Origin: Synechococcus sp. WH 7803
Lineage (GTDB): Bacteria > Cyanobacteriota > Cyanobacteriia > PCC-6307 > Cyanobiaceae
Length of the DNA stretch: 64,000 nucleotides
Assembly: GCA_000063505.1 (NCBI GenBank)
Contig: CT971583.1
Span: 1,829,918 to 1,893,917, forward strand
Reading direction: 5' to 3'
The notes under the pieces are model-generated. The model made no database searches. It was not told the DNA's origin and saw only the letters and a program-made list of their open reading frames with translations. Made by a program: the position numbers and the translations under genes. Every line of letters starts with the position of its first letter. Within the stretch, counting starts at the first letter, position 1. Of this stretch, positions 1 to 9,332 are shown piece after piece.

Positions 1-66
1 TACCTCGTCGGCAACATCGACCAGGTCAAGGCCAAGGCCGAGAAGATCGCGGCAGAAGCCAAGTGA
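1..66 (+). CDS. atpD: ATP synthase beta subunit, 3' end (partial)
   Basis: Only the last 21 codons and the TGA stop are present; the gene begins outside the window. The peptide starts YLVGNIDQVKAKAEKI and ends in EAK, which is the usual C-terminus of the catalytic F1 beta subunit in cyanobacteria. Identification rests on this short tail plus the epsilon subunit gene directly downstream, since cyanobacteria keep beta and epsilon in a two-gene operon apart from the other ATP synthase genes. The beta subunit carries the catalytic nucleotide sites on the cytoplasmic face of the thylakoid membrane. Confidence 0.85.
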   Translation, partial: YLVGNIDQVKAKAEKIAAEAK

Positions 67-148
67 CGCTTCCGGGGACCGCCGTTCAACGCCGGTCCCC
101 ACCATCACGATTTAGCTCCAACGCCCCGACCCCAAGTCCTCCCCTTCC

Positions 149-559
149 ATGTCCCTCACCCTCCGCGTGCTGGCACCCGACCAGAGTGTGTTCGACGGTT
201 CAGCTGACGAGGTGATTCTTCCAAGCACCACTGGTCAGCTTGGAATTCTCCCCGGCCACGTGTCCTTGCTCGCAGCGCTGGATGTGGGTGTCCTGCGTGT
301 TCGTGCCGATGGCGGCTGGAAGTCCATCGCGCTGATGGGCGGTTTTGCGGAAGTGGATGCTGACGATGTCACCGTGTTGGTGAATTCTGCTGAGCTCGGC
401 AGTTCCATTGACGCCTCCAGTGCCGAATCGGATCTTCAGGCTGCAAGGAACGAAGTCTCCAAAATGGAAGGCCAGCCTGCATCAGCCGACAAAGTGAAAG
501 CGCAACAATCCCTCGATCGTGCCCGCGCACGCGTGCAGGCGGCTAAGAATCAGGATTGA
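149..559 (+). CDS. atpC: ATP synthase epsilon subunit
   Basis: Encodes 136 aa, the normal size of the F1 epsilon subunit, which sits at the foot of the central stalk, links gamma to the c-ring and inhibits wasteful ATP hydrolysis. The N-terminal beta-sandwich is recognisable from MSLTLRVLAPDQSVFDG and the stretch GQLGILPGHVSLLAAL around residues 29-44. The C-terminal 45 residues are the charged two-helix part, ending in RARARVQAAKNQD. It lies 82 bases after atpD on the same strand, as in other cyanobacteria, and is followed by a strong terminator hairpin. The ATG start gives a full-length family match. Confidence 0.97.
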   Translation: MSLTLRVLAPDQSVFDGSADEVILPSTTGQLGILPGHVSLLAALDVGVLRVRADGGWKSIALMGGFAEVDADDVTVLVNSAELGSSIDASSAESDLQAARNEVSKMEGQPASADKVKAQQSLDRARARVQAAKNQD

Positions 560-589
560 TTGTTCAAAATCAACGGAGATTTCATCCAG

Positions 590-615
590 GCCGGGGTTTT
601 CGACCCCGGCTTTTT
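590..615 (+). terminator. Rho-independent terminator of atpD-atpC
   Basis: A perfect 8-bp stem (590-597 with 603-610) closes a 5-base loop and is followed by five T on the + strand. It lies 30 bases past the atpC stop. A second terminator for the opposite strand follows at 634-665. Confidence 0.9.
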
Positions 616-633
616 CATGTCTGAACGATCGAA

Positions 634-665
634 CAAAAAAAACGACCTGCAGTGATTGCAGGTCG
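634..665 (-). terminator. Rho-independent terminator of the PSRP-3 gene
   Basis: On the - strand a perfect 9-bp stem (643-651 with 657-665) with a 5-base loop is followed by a run of eight T. It lies 35 bases after the stop of the PSRP-3 gene, which runs toward atpC. Confidence 0.9.
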
Positions 666-699
666 CGATCGAACCATGGACGCTTGGTGTGCGCGCGAT

Positions 700-1221
<522 letters not shown>

Positions 1222-1273
1222 TTAAGGACAAACAACTAACCTAACAGCCGCCTTAACCCTTCATCACCTGAGC

Positions 1274-2041
1274 TTGCCAAGCGATCCCCACCAACTCCTG
1301 TTGTTCGATATCGACGGCGTGATTCGGGACGTGGCCGGAAGCTACCGCCGTGCCTTGCAGGCAACGGTTGAGCACTACAGCAACTGGCGACCAAGTCCGT
1401 CGCAGATCGATGATCTCAAGGGAGAAGGGCGATGGAACAACGATTGGGATGCAAGCCTCGAGCTGTTGAGACGGCATGGATCGCCCCTGCCGGAACGCAA
1501 TGCTCTGATCGCGGTGTTCAGCGGGTTTTATTTCGGGGGCGATCCAGAAGACTCACCGGAAAACTGGACTGGTTTCATCGGCGATGAGCCGCTCCTGGTG
1601 AATGCGTCCCTGTTTGAGACCCTTCATGCCCACGGATGGGCCTGGGGCTTCGTCAGCGGCGCAGAACCCCCCTCCGCCCGCTTCGTACTGGAGCAGCGCC
1701 TGGGGCTCAACGCCCCGCCCTTGATCGCCATGGGCGATGCTCCCGACAAGCCGGATCCCACCGGACTGCGGCAGATGAGTGAATCCCTCCTCACCAGCAG
1801 CGAAGCAACCACCGTGGCCTATCTCGGGGACACCGTGGCCGACGTTCAAACCGTCATCCGTGCCAGGGCTGAGCAACCAGAACGAACCTGGATCAGCCTG
1901 GCCGTCGCCCCTCCGCACCTTCACGCTCACCCTGTGGAGCGTCGTGCTTACGAACAGCGGTTGATGGAGGCCGGTGCTGACCACATCCTGAGCAGCACCA
2001 TGGCCGTGACTGAATGGCTGGAATCCGCGGCACAGCGCTGA
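1274..2041 (+). CDS. HAD superfamily (subfamily IA) hydrolase
   Basis: A 255-aa protein starting at TTG. Motif I of the haloacid dehalogenase phosphatases is at the N-terminus, FDIDGVIRDV, with Asp12 as expected nucleophile and Asp14 as acid-base residue. The acidic metal motif appears late as YLGDTVADV. The middle holds the cap region. It resembles the cyanobacterial HAD-IA group of unknown substrate, so a phosphatase acting on a small phosphorylated metabolite is likely, but the substrate cannot be read from the sequence. The ChaA-type antiporter gene begins 15 bases downstream, so the two probably share a transcript. Confidence 0.8.
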   Translation: MPSDPHQLLLFDIDGVIRDVAGSYRRALQATVEHYSNWRPSPSQIDDLKGEGRWNNDWDASLELLRRHGSPLPERNALIAVFSGFYFGGDPEDSPENWTGFIGDEPLLVNASLFETLHAHGWAWGFVSGAEPPSARFVLEQRLGLNAPPLIAMGDAPDKPDPTGLRQMSESLLTSSEATTVAYLGDTVADVQTVIRARAEQPERTWISLAVAPPHLHAHPVERRAYEQRLMEAGADHILSSTMAVTEWLESAAQR

Positions 2042-2056
2042 AAGGACTGCCAACGT

Positions 2057-3253
2057 GTGGCCTGTGAACACCCCCAGGCGTCCATGAACAGCCGATCGCC
2101 ACTGTCCTCTTCGGTCATGGAGATCCGCAACGAGCTGTCAACCCTCGCCCTCGGAGGCGGCGTGCTCGCCCTGCTCAGTTTCAGCGGAGTGCTGGATTGG
2201 CTGCTGGCCAGTGAAGCCGGCTTAATCATTGCTGGACTCCTAATCCTGGGAGCCGTTGTGGTGCTCCTCTCCCAGCAAGTGGCCAATCAGGCCGAGCTGC
2301 TGGCGGAGGCGCTCGGCGAGCCCTACGGGACCCTTGTGCTCACAGGCTCTGTGATCGTGATCGAGCTGGCCCTCATCGGCAGCACCATGATCACCGGCGA
2401 ACAGAACCCCACGCTCGCCCGTGACTCGATGTTCTCCGTGCTGATGATCGCCCTCACCGGCATCACCGGGTTATGCATGGCGATCACCTCCAGGCAATCC
2501 AGACAGAAGCTGGAGTCTGATGCAGCCATGAGTGAGGAGGACCTCTCGGGCCCGAACATGGCCGGCTCGATGGTCTTTTACAACCTCATCAGCACGATGA
2601 GCGTTCTCGTCCTCATCATTCCCAACTTCAGCACGGACTCCCCAGAGGGTGAATTCAGCCTGCCGATCGAAGCGGTGCTGTCCGTGGTCGCCGTCGGCGT
2701 CTACGTGATCTTCCTGATCAACCAGATGGGGCCTTACCGCTGTTTCTTCATGGATGCACAGGAGCGGGCATCTCTCAACAGCGGCAACACCCCTGGAGGC
2801 CTCAACCGCAAGCACCGACCCTGGCGGGCGGGCGGCCTGCTGGTCGCCAGTCTCGGAGTGGTGGTGCTGATCGCTGAGTCCATGGGTCAGCTGATCGAGC
2901 GGGGCGTGAACGAACTGCAACTGCCCGGTGCTCTGGCTGGCATCCTCGTGGCCATGCTGATCCTGATTCCGGAGGCGTTGAACGCGATCCAGGCCACGCG
3001 CCGCGGCCAGCTGCAGCGGGCCCTCAACACCCTCTTCGGATCGGTTTTGGCCACGATCAGCCTCACCGTTCCCGCGGTGCTCATCATCGGGCAGATCATC
3101 GGTTCTGAGGTGGTTTTGGGCCTTGAGCCCGCCTCCATGGTGCTGCTGGCTCTCACCCTCTTCCTGCTTCGCCCCCATCCGAAGGTGCTCGGGAGCGAAG
3201 GGTTGATGCTTCTGGTGGTGTTCCTGTTCTGGCTGATGTTGGATCTGGTCTGA
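2057..3253 (+). CDS. Ca2+/H+ (Na+/H+) antiporter, ChaA type
   Basis: A polytopic membrane protein of up to 398 aa, of the CaCA cation/proton exchanger superfamily. It has about ten to eleven hydrophobic segments in two halves. Each half carries an acidic signature: GEPYGTLVLTGSVIVIELAL in the first and LILIPEALNAIQATRRG in the second, matching the GEPYG and PEA motifs of ChaA. A charged, Asp/Glu-rich loop (MSEEDLSG) follows the first half. It should export Ca2+ or Na+ in exchange for protons. GTG at 2057, ATG at 2084 and ATG at 2117 are all in frame; the last begins MEIRNELSTLALGG, just before the first membrane segment, and is a reasonable true start. Confidence 0.82.
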   Translation: MACEHPQASMNSRSPLSSSVMEIRNELSTLALGGGVLALLSFSGVLDWLLASEAGLIIAGLLILGAVVVLLSQQVANQAELLAEALGEPYGTLVLTGSVIVIELALIGSTMITGEQNPTLARDSMFSVLMIALTGITGLCMAITSRQSRQKLESDAAMSEEDLSGPNMAGSMVFYNLISTMSVLVLIIPNFSTDSPEGEFSLPIEAVLSVVAVGVYVIFLINQMGPYRCFFMDAQERASLNSGNTPGGLNRKHRPWRAGGLLVASLGVVVLIAESMGQLIERGVNELQLPGALAGILVAMLILIPEALNAIQATRRGQLQRALNTLFGSVLATISLTVPAVLIIGQIIGSEVVLGLEPASMVLLALTLFLLRPHPKVLGSEGLMLLVVFLFWLMLDLV

Positions 3254-3255
3254 GA

Positions 3256-4650
3256 TCAGCGCTCCATGGCCTGAACCGACTTGAGGGCGTTGGCGCTGAG
3301 CACTTCGTGGCCTTCAGGCACCTCGTCGAGTTTCCTCACAGCCACGTCGTCCTCGATGCGGATGCCGATGCCCTTCCAGCGTTCGTCGATGCTGGGTTGC
3401 CCTTCAGGAACCGGCAGACGATCGCTCACGTAGAGGCCGGGCTCCACGGTGAGCACCATGCCGGGTTCCAGCTCCACGTGATGCTCGCCAAGCCGATAAG
3501 CACCCACATCATGAACATCCAGGCCGAGCCAATGGCCGGTGCGGTGCATGTAGAGATGGCGGTACGCGCCCTGTTCAATCAGGCCATCCACATCCCCCTG
3601 CAGGAGACCGAGGCTCACCAAGCCCTCCACCAGAACGCGCACGGCCGTGTCGTGCACACCCTCAGCGGTCTGACCAGGTCGCACACTGTCTATCGCGGAC
3701 TGTTGCGCAGCCAGCACAAGGCTGTAGAGCTCACGCTGCTCGCCGCTGAAGCGACCATTCACCGGGAACGTTCGCGTGATGTCGCCGTTGTAGTAGTCCG
3801 GCAGTGAGCAGCCGGCATCGATCAGCAGAAGATCGCCGTCCTGAAGCACGGCGTTGTTCTCGATGTAATGAAGAACGCAGGCGTTATCCCCCCCCGCCAC
3901 GATGGATCCATAAGCCACACCACGGGCCCCTTGATCGAGGAAATGCTCTTCGATCAAGGCCTGAACCTGTCGTTCGCGCATCCCGGGTTTGACGACGGAA
4001 CGGGCCAGCTCATGGGCGGCGGCCGAAATCCGCCCGGCCTCGCGCAGACGCTCCAGCTCCGCCGGCTCCTTGCGCAGGCGCATGCGATGCAGCAAGGAAC
4101 AGGGAGCCAGCAAGGCCAAGGCCGCGCTCCCGGTTCGCGAAGCACGATCGAGTTGCCCGGCCCAGGCGGCAACCACCAACGGCTCAATGGCGGGATGGCG
4201 ACCGACGCGGAAGGCGATGCCCTCAGCACCGTTCAGATAGTCGGGAAGCCGCTGCTCAAGCTCAGAGCGAGGGTGGGCGATATCAGCACCGAAAGACTCC
4301 ACGGCCCCCTCGCACCCCCAGCGACGTCCGGTCCAAACCTCAGCGGCTGGTTCGCGAGGGTTCACAAACAGCACAAACCGTTCCCCCTCCGGCCGATGGG
4401 GCAGCAGCAGAGCCACCGCATCTGGCTCATCAAAACCGGTCAGGTACCAGAAATCGCTGTCCTGACGGAACGGCCATTCCGTATCGGCATGATGGGTGAC
4501 CAGGGTGGCAGCGGGGATGACCGCAGCTGCACCCCCCAGATCTTGCATGAATCGCTCACGACGATCCGCATGACAAGCAACATCAATGAGGGGGGTGCAT
4601 TCAGCCACGAAAGAGACAGGTTGCCGAGTAACAGTCAGGATGGCAGGCAA
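3256..4650 (-). CDS. pepP: Xaa-Pro aminopeptidase (aminopeptidase P)
   Basis: A peptidase of the M24 family, up to 464 aa, that removes N-terminal residues preceding proline. It has the N-terminal AMP_N domain (HHADTEWPFRQDSDFWYLTG) and the C-terminal pita-bread domain. All five dinuclear metal ligands are visible: two Asp in LIDAGCSLPDYYNGDITRTF, His in HRTGHWLGLDVHD, Glu in VLTVEPGLYV and Glu in IRIEDDVAV. The ATG start leaves only 11 bases to the divergent CNNM gene. A GTG at 4608 would give 450 aa and leave a more normal promoter gap, so the start is uncertain. It converges with the antiporter gene, with two bases between the stops. Confidence 0.95.
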   Translation of the reverse strand: MPAILTVTRQPVSFVAECTPLIDVACHADRRERFMQDLGGAAAVIPAATLVTHHADTEWPFRQDSDFWYLTGFDEPDAVALLLPHRPEGERFVLFVNPREPAAEVWTGRRWGCEGAVESFGADIAHPRSELEQRLPDYLNGAEGIAFRVGRHPAIEPLVVAAWAGQLDRASRTGSAALALLAPCSLLHRMRLRKEPAELERLREAGRISAAAHELARSVVKPGMRERQVQALIEEHFLDQGARGVAYGSIVAGGDNACVLHYIENNAVLQDGDLLLIDAGCSLPDYYNGDITRTFPVNGRFSGEQRELYSLVLAAQQSAIDSVRPGQTAEGVHDTAVRVLVEGLVSLGLLQGDVDGLIEQGAYRHLYMHRTGHWLGLDVHDVGAYRLGEHHVELEPGMVLTVEPGLYVSDRLPVPEGQPSIDERWKGIGIRIEDDVAVRKLDEVPEGHEVLSANALKSVQAMER

Positions 4651-4661
4651 AGCGCACCCCC

Positions 4662-5672
4662 ATGACCTCCGACCTGCTGATCCTGCTGATCCTGGTGGTG
4701 GTGGTGCTGGCGGGATCCGCTCTCTGCTCGGGTGTGGAGGCCGCTTTGCTCACGGTCAATCCCATCCGCGTCCACGAGCTCGCCGCCCGCCCGCGGCCAG
4801 TCGCTGGTGCCCGCAGACTTGCGCAGCTGCGCCAGCGCCTGGGACGCACCCTGTCGGTGCTGGTGATCGCCAACAACGGCTTCAACATCTTCGGCAGCCT
4901 GATGCTTGGGGGCTATGCCGCCTGGCTGTTCAAACGCATGGACAGCAGCAATGTGGCGCTGCCTCTGTTTTCGGTCAGTCTCACCGTTCTGGTGATTCTG
5001 CTTGGCGAGATCCTGCCCAAAGCGATCGGTAGTCGCCTGGCTCTGCCAGTGGCTCTGGCCAGTGCCCCGGTGCTGCACTGGCTGGGCGTGATGATGCGCC
5101 CCCTGGTTCTGCTGCTCGAACGCCTGCTGCCGGCCATCACTGAGGAGAGCGAGATCAGCACGGATGAGGAAGAGATCAGGCTTCTCGCCAGGCTTGGTTC
5201 TCAGAAAGGTCAGATCGAAGCGGATGAGGCCGCCATGATCGCCAAGGTGTTCCAGCTCAACGATCTCACCGCCCGCGATCTGATGATCCCGCGGGTGGCA
5301 GCGCCCACCCTGGATGGGGCCACCCGCCTGGATGAACTGCGGGACGCGCTGATCGACAATGAAGCCCAGTGGTGGGTCGTGCTCGGCGACGCAGTGGACA
5401 AGGTTCTGGGTGTGGCCAACCGCGACAGTCTTCTGAGCGCGCTGGTTCAAAACCGTGGTCAGCTCACCCCCTTGGACCTGAGCGAACCCGCAGAATTCGT
5501 CCCGGAGATGATCCGCGCTGATCGACTGCTGACTGCGTTTCGTCGTGACAATGCCGGCGTGCGCGTCGTGGTGGATGAATTCGGGGGCTTCGTCGGTGTG
5601 ATCGGTCCCGATGCCGTCTTGGCGGTTCTGGCTGGGTGGTGGCGGAAGGGCGGAGGAAGCGGTTCCCCATGA
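4662..5672 (+). CDS. CNNM/CorC-type transporter (DUF21 plus CBS domains)
   Basis: A 336-aa membrane protein. The first 150 residues are the DUF21 membrane domain: a first helix LILLILVVVVLAGSALCSG, then the conserved LSVLVIANNGFNIFGSLM and a helix containing LGEILPKAIGSRLAL, the family's proline-kink motif. A pair of CBS domains follows, starting near ARDLMIPRVAAPTLDG and ending before residue 330. CNNM/CorC proteins export Mg2+ or Co2+ and respond to nucleotides through the CBS pair. The C-terminal CorC/HlyC accessory domain of longer relatives is missing. The stop overlaps the ATG of the next gene (ATGA), so the two are translationally coupled. Confidence 0.87.
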   Translation: MTSDLLILLILVVVVLAGSALCSGVEAALLTVNPIRVHELAARPRPVAGARRLAQLRQRLGRTLSVLVIANNGFNIFGSLMLGGYAAWLFKRMDSSNVALPLFSVSLTVLVILLGEILPKAIGSRLALPVALASAPVLHWLGVMMRPLVLLLERLLPAITEESEISTDEEEIRLLARLGSQKGQIEADEAAMIAKVFQLNDLTARDLMIPRVAAPTLDGATRLDELRDALIDNEAQWWVVLGDAVDKVLGVANRDSLLSALVQNRGQLTPLDLSEPAEFVPEMIRADRLLTAFRRDNAGVRVVVDEFGGFVGVIGPDAVLAVLAGWWRKGGGSGSP

Positions 5673-6985
5673 CCAACCCCACCGCGATGGCATCCAAGGC
5701 GACAGTGTTGCGGCTGTGGAAAGACCAGCTGAACCTGACGCCCCGTGAGCGAGGGCTTTTAAGCGGTGCTCTCATCACGCTGGACCACCAGCTCCAGCGA
5801 CTGGAGCAGAGCCGGCTGCGCATCGCCGTGTTCGGCCGGGTTGGCGTCGGCAAGTCGAGTTTGGTCAACGCCCTCGTGGGCCAGTCGCTGATGGCCACGG
5901 ACGTGGCCCATGGCTGCACAAGGCAACAGCAGAGCACTCCCTGGCCCAAGCCAGTCCCAGGCCTGCAAGGCGTCGACCTGGTGGACACACCGGGGATCGA
6001 TGAGGTCGATGGCCCAGCCCGAGCCCGCCTTGCCGGACGGGTGGCCATGAACGCCGACCTCGTGTTGCTGGTGCTGGATGGGGACATCACCCAGATTGAG
6101 CTCGATGCACTGGCGACCCTCCAGACCAAGGGAAAACCGGTGCTCACCGTGTTGAATCGCAGCGATTGTTGGCCCGCCGAAGAGCTGGCCCCTCTGCTCG
6201 CCAGCATCAAACGCCGCCTGCCGAAAGGGCTCCCCGGGCCGGTCGTCGCCGCAGCGGCACCGAGACGGGCTGTGCAACTCAATGACGGACGCATCCGCAG
6301 CCAAAAGCAGCCAGCGGATGTCGCGCGTCTGGAGACCCATCTCACCGCACTGCTGGCTGAGCACGGCGCAAGCCTGCTGCTCTTGAACGGCCTGCGCCAG
6401 GCAACAAGCATTCAGCAGCAGCTCGAAACCGGCCGCCTGCTGCGCCGCCGTCGGGAAGCGCAGGGGCTGATCGGTCGCTATGCCGCGCTCAAAGCAGCGG
6501 CCCTTGCTGCCAACCCCTTGCTGCTGCTTGATCTTGCAGGAGGCATGGCCTGTGATGCCGCCTTGGTGAGCCAGCTGTGTGCGCTGTACGACCTTCCGCT
6601 GGGAGGCCCCGCTGCCCGTCGTCTGCTCCGTCAGCTCGGTGGTCAGAACGCCCTGATCGGTGGAGCCCAGCTGGGGTTGCAAATGAGTCTGGGAGTGATT
6701 CGCCAGCTGCTCCTGCTGGCGGCTCCCTTCAGTGCAGGGCTCAGCCTGGCTCCGGCGGCTCCGGTGGCCGTGGCCCAGGCGGCTCTGGCGGTCCACACCA
6801 CCCGCCGCACCGGGCGGATGACAGCCCGCTGGCTTCTGGAGGAGCGCGGCCGTGGTCGCCGCAACCAGCCGATACCCATCAGCATGATGCGCCGGCTCTC
6901 CCGCACCGATCGCGGGCTGGTCGGATTGATGCATCGCTGGCCGGATGCCCCAACGCGGCCGGCGTTGAAATCGCTACTGCCATGA
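5669..6985 (+). CDS. Era/MnmE-like GTPase with hydrophobic C-terminal domain
   Basis: About 438 aa from the ATG that overlaps the CNNM stop; this overlap decides the start over an upstream frame. The G-domain has a P-loop GRVGVGKSSLVNAL, the G3 motif DTPGID and the G4 motif NRSD. The C-terminal half is hydrophobic and Ala/Leu-rich, with segments such as LLLLDLAGGMACDAALVSQL, like the DUF697 domain of membrane-associated GTPases. Relatives in cyanobacteria are annotated only as GTP-binding proteins. It might regulate a membrane process, possibly the neighbouring CNNM transporter, but this is inference from coupling. It ends in an ATGA overlap with nadD. Confidence 0.82.
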   Translation: MTNPTAMASKATVLRLWKDQLNLTPRERGLLSGALITLDHQLQRLEQSRLRIAVFGRVGVGKSSLVNALVGQSLMATDVAHGCTRQQQSTPWPKPVPGLQGVDLVDTPGIDEVDGPARARLAGRVAMNADLVLLVLDGDITQIELDALATLQTKGKPVLTVLNRSDCWPAEELAPLLASIKRRLPKGLPGPVVAAAAPRRAVQLNDGRIRSQKQPADVARLETHLTALLAEHGASLLLLNGLRQATSIQQQLETGRLLRRRREAQGLIGRYAALKAAALAANPLLLLDLAGGMACDAALVSQLCALYDLPLGGPAARRLLRQLGGQNALIGGAQLGLQMSLGVIRQLLLLAAPFSAGLSLAPAAPVAVAQAALAVHTTRRTGRMTARWLLEERGRGRRNQPIPISMMRRLSRTDRGLVGLMHRWPDAPTRPALKSLLP

Positions 6986-7563
6986 GCAGAGACTCAATTG
7001 CACTGCTGGGCACCAGCGCGGATCCGCCCACCCTTGGACATCAGGCCCTCCTGGAAGGACTTCTCGGCGAGTTCCAGCGCGTGGTGACGTGGGCCAGTGA
7101 CAACCCGTCCAAGCGCCACGGTGCAGAACTCAAGCAGCGCAGCGACCTGCTGGGTTGTGTCGTTCAGACCATCGACAACCCACGCCTGGAACTGGCCCAG
7201 GACCTCAGCAGTCCCTATGCCATCACCACCCTGGAACGCGCGCGACAGCGCTGGCCTCAATCCCCTTTGTGCTTTGTCGTTGGCAGCGATCTGGCCACGC
7301 AGATCCCGCGTTGGAAAGATTGCGAGCAGTGGCTCGGTCTCTGTGAACTGGGCATTGTTCCGCGCAAGGGCTGGCCCTTACAGGCCGATCACGTCCAAAC
7401 CCTCGAAGGCCTCGGTGCCCGCCCAAGGATTCTGTCCCTCGACATCCCAGCCACCGCCAGCTCCGCCGTGCGCCAAGCCACAGGGGATGATCAAATTCCC
7501 GACACGCTCTGGCCTCTGCTGTTGGAGCACAATCTTTACGGCTTCCACTCCTCTTCCGCCTGA
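6982..7563 (+). CDS. nadD: Nicotinate-nucleotide adenylyltransferase
   Basis: A 193-aa enzyme that joins nicotinate mononucleotide and ATP to make deamido-NAD. The nucleotidyltransferase signature is at the N-terminus, LLGTSADPPTLGHQALLEGL, with a T-x-G-H form of the usual H-x-G-H. The central SSPYAITTLERARQRWP and the FVVGSDLATQIPRWKDCEQW region fit NadD. The C-terminal TASSAVR corresponds to the ISSTxIR motif. The ATG overlaps the GTPase stop by four bases, and nadE follows within a few bases, so the last two steps of NAD synthesis are encoded side by side. Confidence 0.93.
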   Translation: MSRDSIALLGTSADPPTLGHQALLEGLLGEFQRVVTWASDNPSKRHGAELKQRSDLLGCVVQTIDNPRLELAQDLSSPYAITTLERARQRWPQSPLCFVVGSDLATQIPRWKDCEQWLGLCELGIVPRKGWPLQADHVQTLEGLGARPRILSLDIPATASSAVRQATGDDQIPDTLWPLLLEHNLYGFHSSSA

Positions 7564-7569
7564 GTGCTG

Positions 7570-9303
7570 ATGCGTATCGCCCTGGCCCAGATCAATCCGG
7601 TGGTGGGCGACCTTCTGGGGAATGCCGATCGCATTCACGCCGCCTTGGCCGCCACCGAGGTCAACGGCAAGGTCTCGGCAGACCTGCTGGTGACACCAGA
7701 GCTATCCCTCTGGGGCTACCCACCAAGGGATCTGCTCTTCAGCGCCGCGCACCTGGAGCAGCAGCAACAGGCTCTCGACCAGCTGCAGCAACGCTTGCAC
7801 GCCGAACAATTGGATGTGGCCCTCCTCGTTGGAGTGGCCGAGGTGGCCCCAGACCAGCAACACCCCCGGCTCTTCAACGCCCTGGCTCTGGTGCAGGCGA
7901 GGGGATGGCAGGTCGTCGCCCGCAAGCAGCTGTTGCCCAGCTACGACGTCTTCGACGAAACCCGATACTTCCGCGCCAGCAGCAGTCCATCCACCCTCAG
8001 CCTGCGCGTCAACAACCGCGACTGGCAGCTCGGCCTCAGCATCTGCGAAGACCTCTGGGTGGATGAGGAGCTCCATGGGCAACGCCTGGTGGGCCCGGAT
8101 CCCATTGCCAGCTTGATCCCCGAACGCCTTGATGCCTTGATCAACTGCTCGGCATCCCCATTCAGCAGACGAAAGGGCACCCTCCGCCATGAGCTGGCGG
8201 CCCGGGCCGCTGAACGTCTGCAGTGTCCTGTGGTGTACGTGAATCAAGTGGGGGGGAACGATGAGCTGATCTTCGATGGCGCCAGCTTCGTGATCGCTCC
8301 GGGAGACGACACCCCACTGCTTCAGTTGCCCGAATTCGCCGTCAGCACAGAGGTCTGGACAGCGGCATCATCCACTGACCGGCTGGAGCAGCCCAGCCGC
8401 GCGCATCAACAAGCGAACACCCCAGACGACGACCTCGAGGCGCTGTTCCGTGGCCTGGTGACCGGGGTCAAGGACTATGCGACCAAGTGCGGATTCAAGG
8501 CGGCGCTACTCGGACTCAGTGGCGGCATCGATTCGGCCTTGGTCGCGGTGATCGCGGCCGCTGCTCTGGGGCCTGACCACGTGCAGAGCCTGCTGATGCC
8601 CTCTCCCTGGAGCTCCTCAGGATCGATTGCTGATGCACTGGCCCTGGCAACACGCCTTGGGATCGCCTCGCAGATTGTGCCAATTCAGACCCTGATGGAG
8701 GGCTTTGAAGCCACGCTCACACCAGCGCTGAACGCAGAGCCCTCTGGCATCACAGCTGAAAATCTGCAATCACGCATCCGCGGAACCCTGCTGATGGCGA
8801 TGGCCAATCAGCAGGGCCAGCTGCTGCTCTCCACAGGAAACAAATCCGAACTGGCCGTGGGCTATTGCACCCTCTATGGCGACATGAACGGCGGCTTGGC
8901 GGTCATTGGTGATCTCTACAAATCAACGGTGTTCGCTCTCTGCCATTGGCTCGACAGCCCGGACGCTGGTGCCTGTCGAGCCGAACTGGGGCTGGGGGGT
9001 TCTGGGCCATTGATCGGCCAGGCCATTCTCGAAAAACCCCCGAGCGCCGAACTGCGGCCAGACCAGAAAGACAGTGACTCCCTGCCTGACTACGAACGGC
9101 TGGACCCCTTGCTCATGGATCTGATCGAACAGCGGATGAGTGGTGAGCAGCTGATCGGTGCCGGACATGATCCCGACGATGTGAAGCGCATTGAACGGTT
9201 GTTCCGTCGGGCTGAATTCAAGCGGCGACAGGCCCCTCCGCTTCTGAAAGTGAGCAAACAGGCGTTTGGCAGTGGCTGGCGGCTGCCGATTGCAGCCATC
9301 TGA
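7570..9303 (+). CDS. nadE: Glutamine-dependent NAD+ synthetase
   Basis: About 577 aa, the two-domain form. The N-terminal nitrilase-like glutaminase has the Glu-Lys-Cys triad, with Glu in LVTPELSLWGYPP, Lys in RKQLLPSYDVFDE and Cys in GLSICEDLWVDEE. The C-terminal ATP pyrophosphatase domain has the P-loop LGLSGGIDSALVAVI and the GNKSELAVGYCTLYGDMNGG region that binds deamido-NAD. Ammonia from glutamine is passed to the synthetase site. GTG at 7564 and ATG at 7570 are both in frame; the ATG gives the typical MRIALAQINPVVGDL start. It follows nadD directly. Confidence 0.96.
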   Translation: MRIALAQINPVVGDLLGNADRIHAALAATEVNGKVSADLLVTPELSLWGYPPRDLLFSAAHLEQQQQALDQLQQRLHAEQLDVALLVGVAEVAPDQQHPRLFNALALVQARGWQVVARKQLLPSYDVFDETRYFRASSSPSTLSLRVNNRDWQLGLSICEDLWVDEELHGQRLVGPDPIASLIPERLDALINCSASPFSRRKGTLRHELAARAAERLQCPVVYVNQVGGNDELIFDGASFVIAPGDDTPLLQLPEFAVSTEVWTAASSTDRLEQPSRAHQQANTPDDDLEALFRGLVTGVKDYATKCGFKAALLGLSGGIDSALVAVIAAAALGPDHVQSLLMPSPWSSSGSIADALALATRLGIASQIVPIQTLMEGFEATLTPALNAEPSGITAENLQSRIRGTLLMAMANQQGQLLLSTGNKSELAVGYCTLYGDMNGGLAVIGDLYKSTVFALCHWLDSPDAGACRAELGLGGSGPLIGQAILEKPPSAELRPDQKDSDSLPDYERLDPLLMDLIEQRMSGEQLIGAGHDPDDVKRIERLFRRAEFKRRQAPPLLKVSKQAFGSGWRLPIAAI

Positions 9304-9332
9304 GCCAGATTGAGAAGACGACTCTGCCTTCC

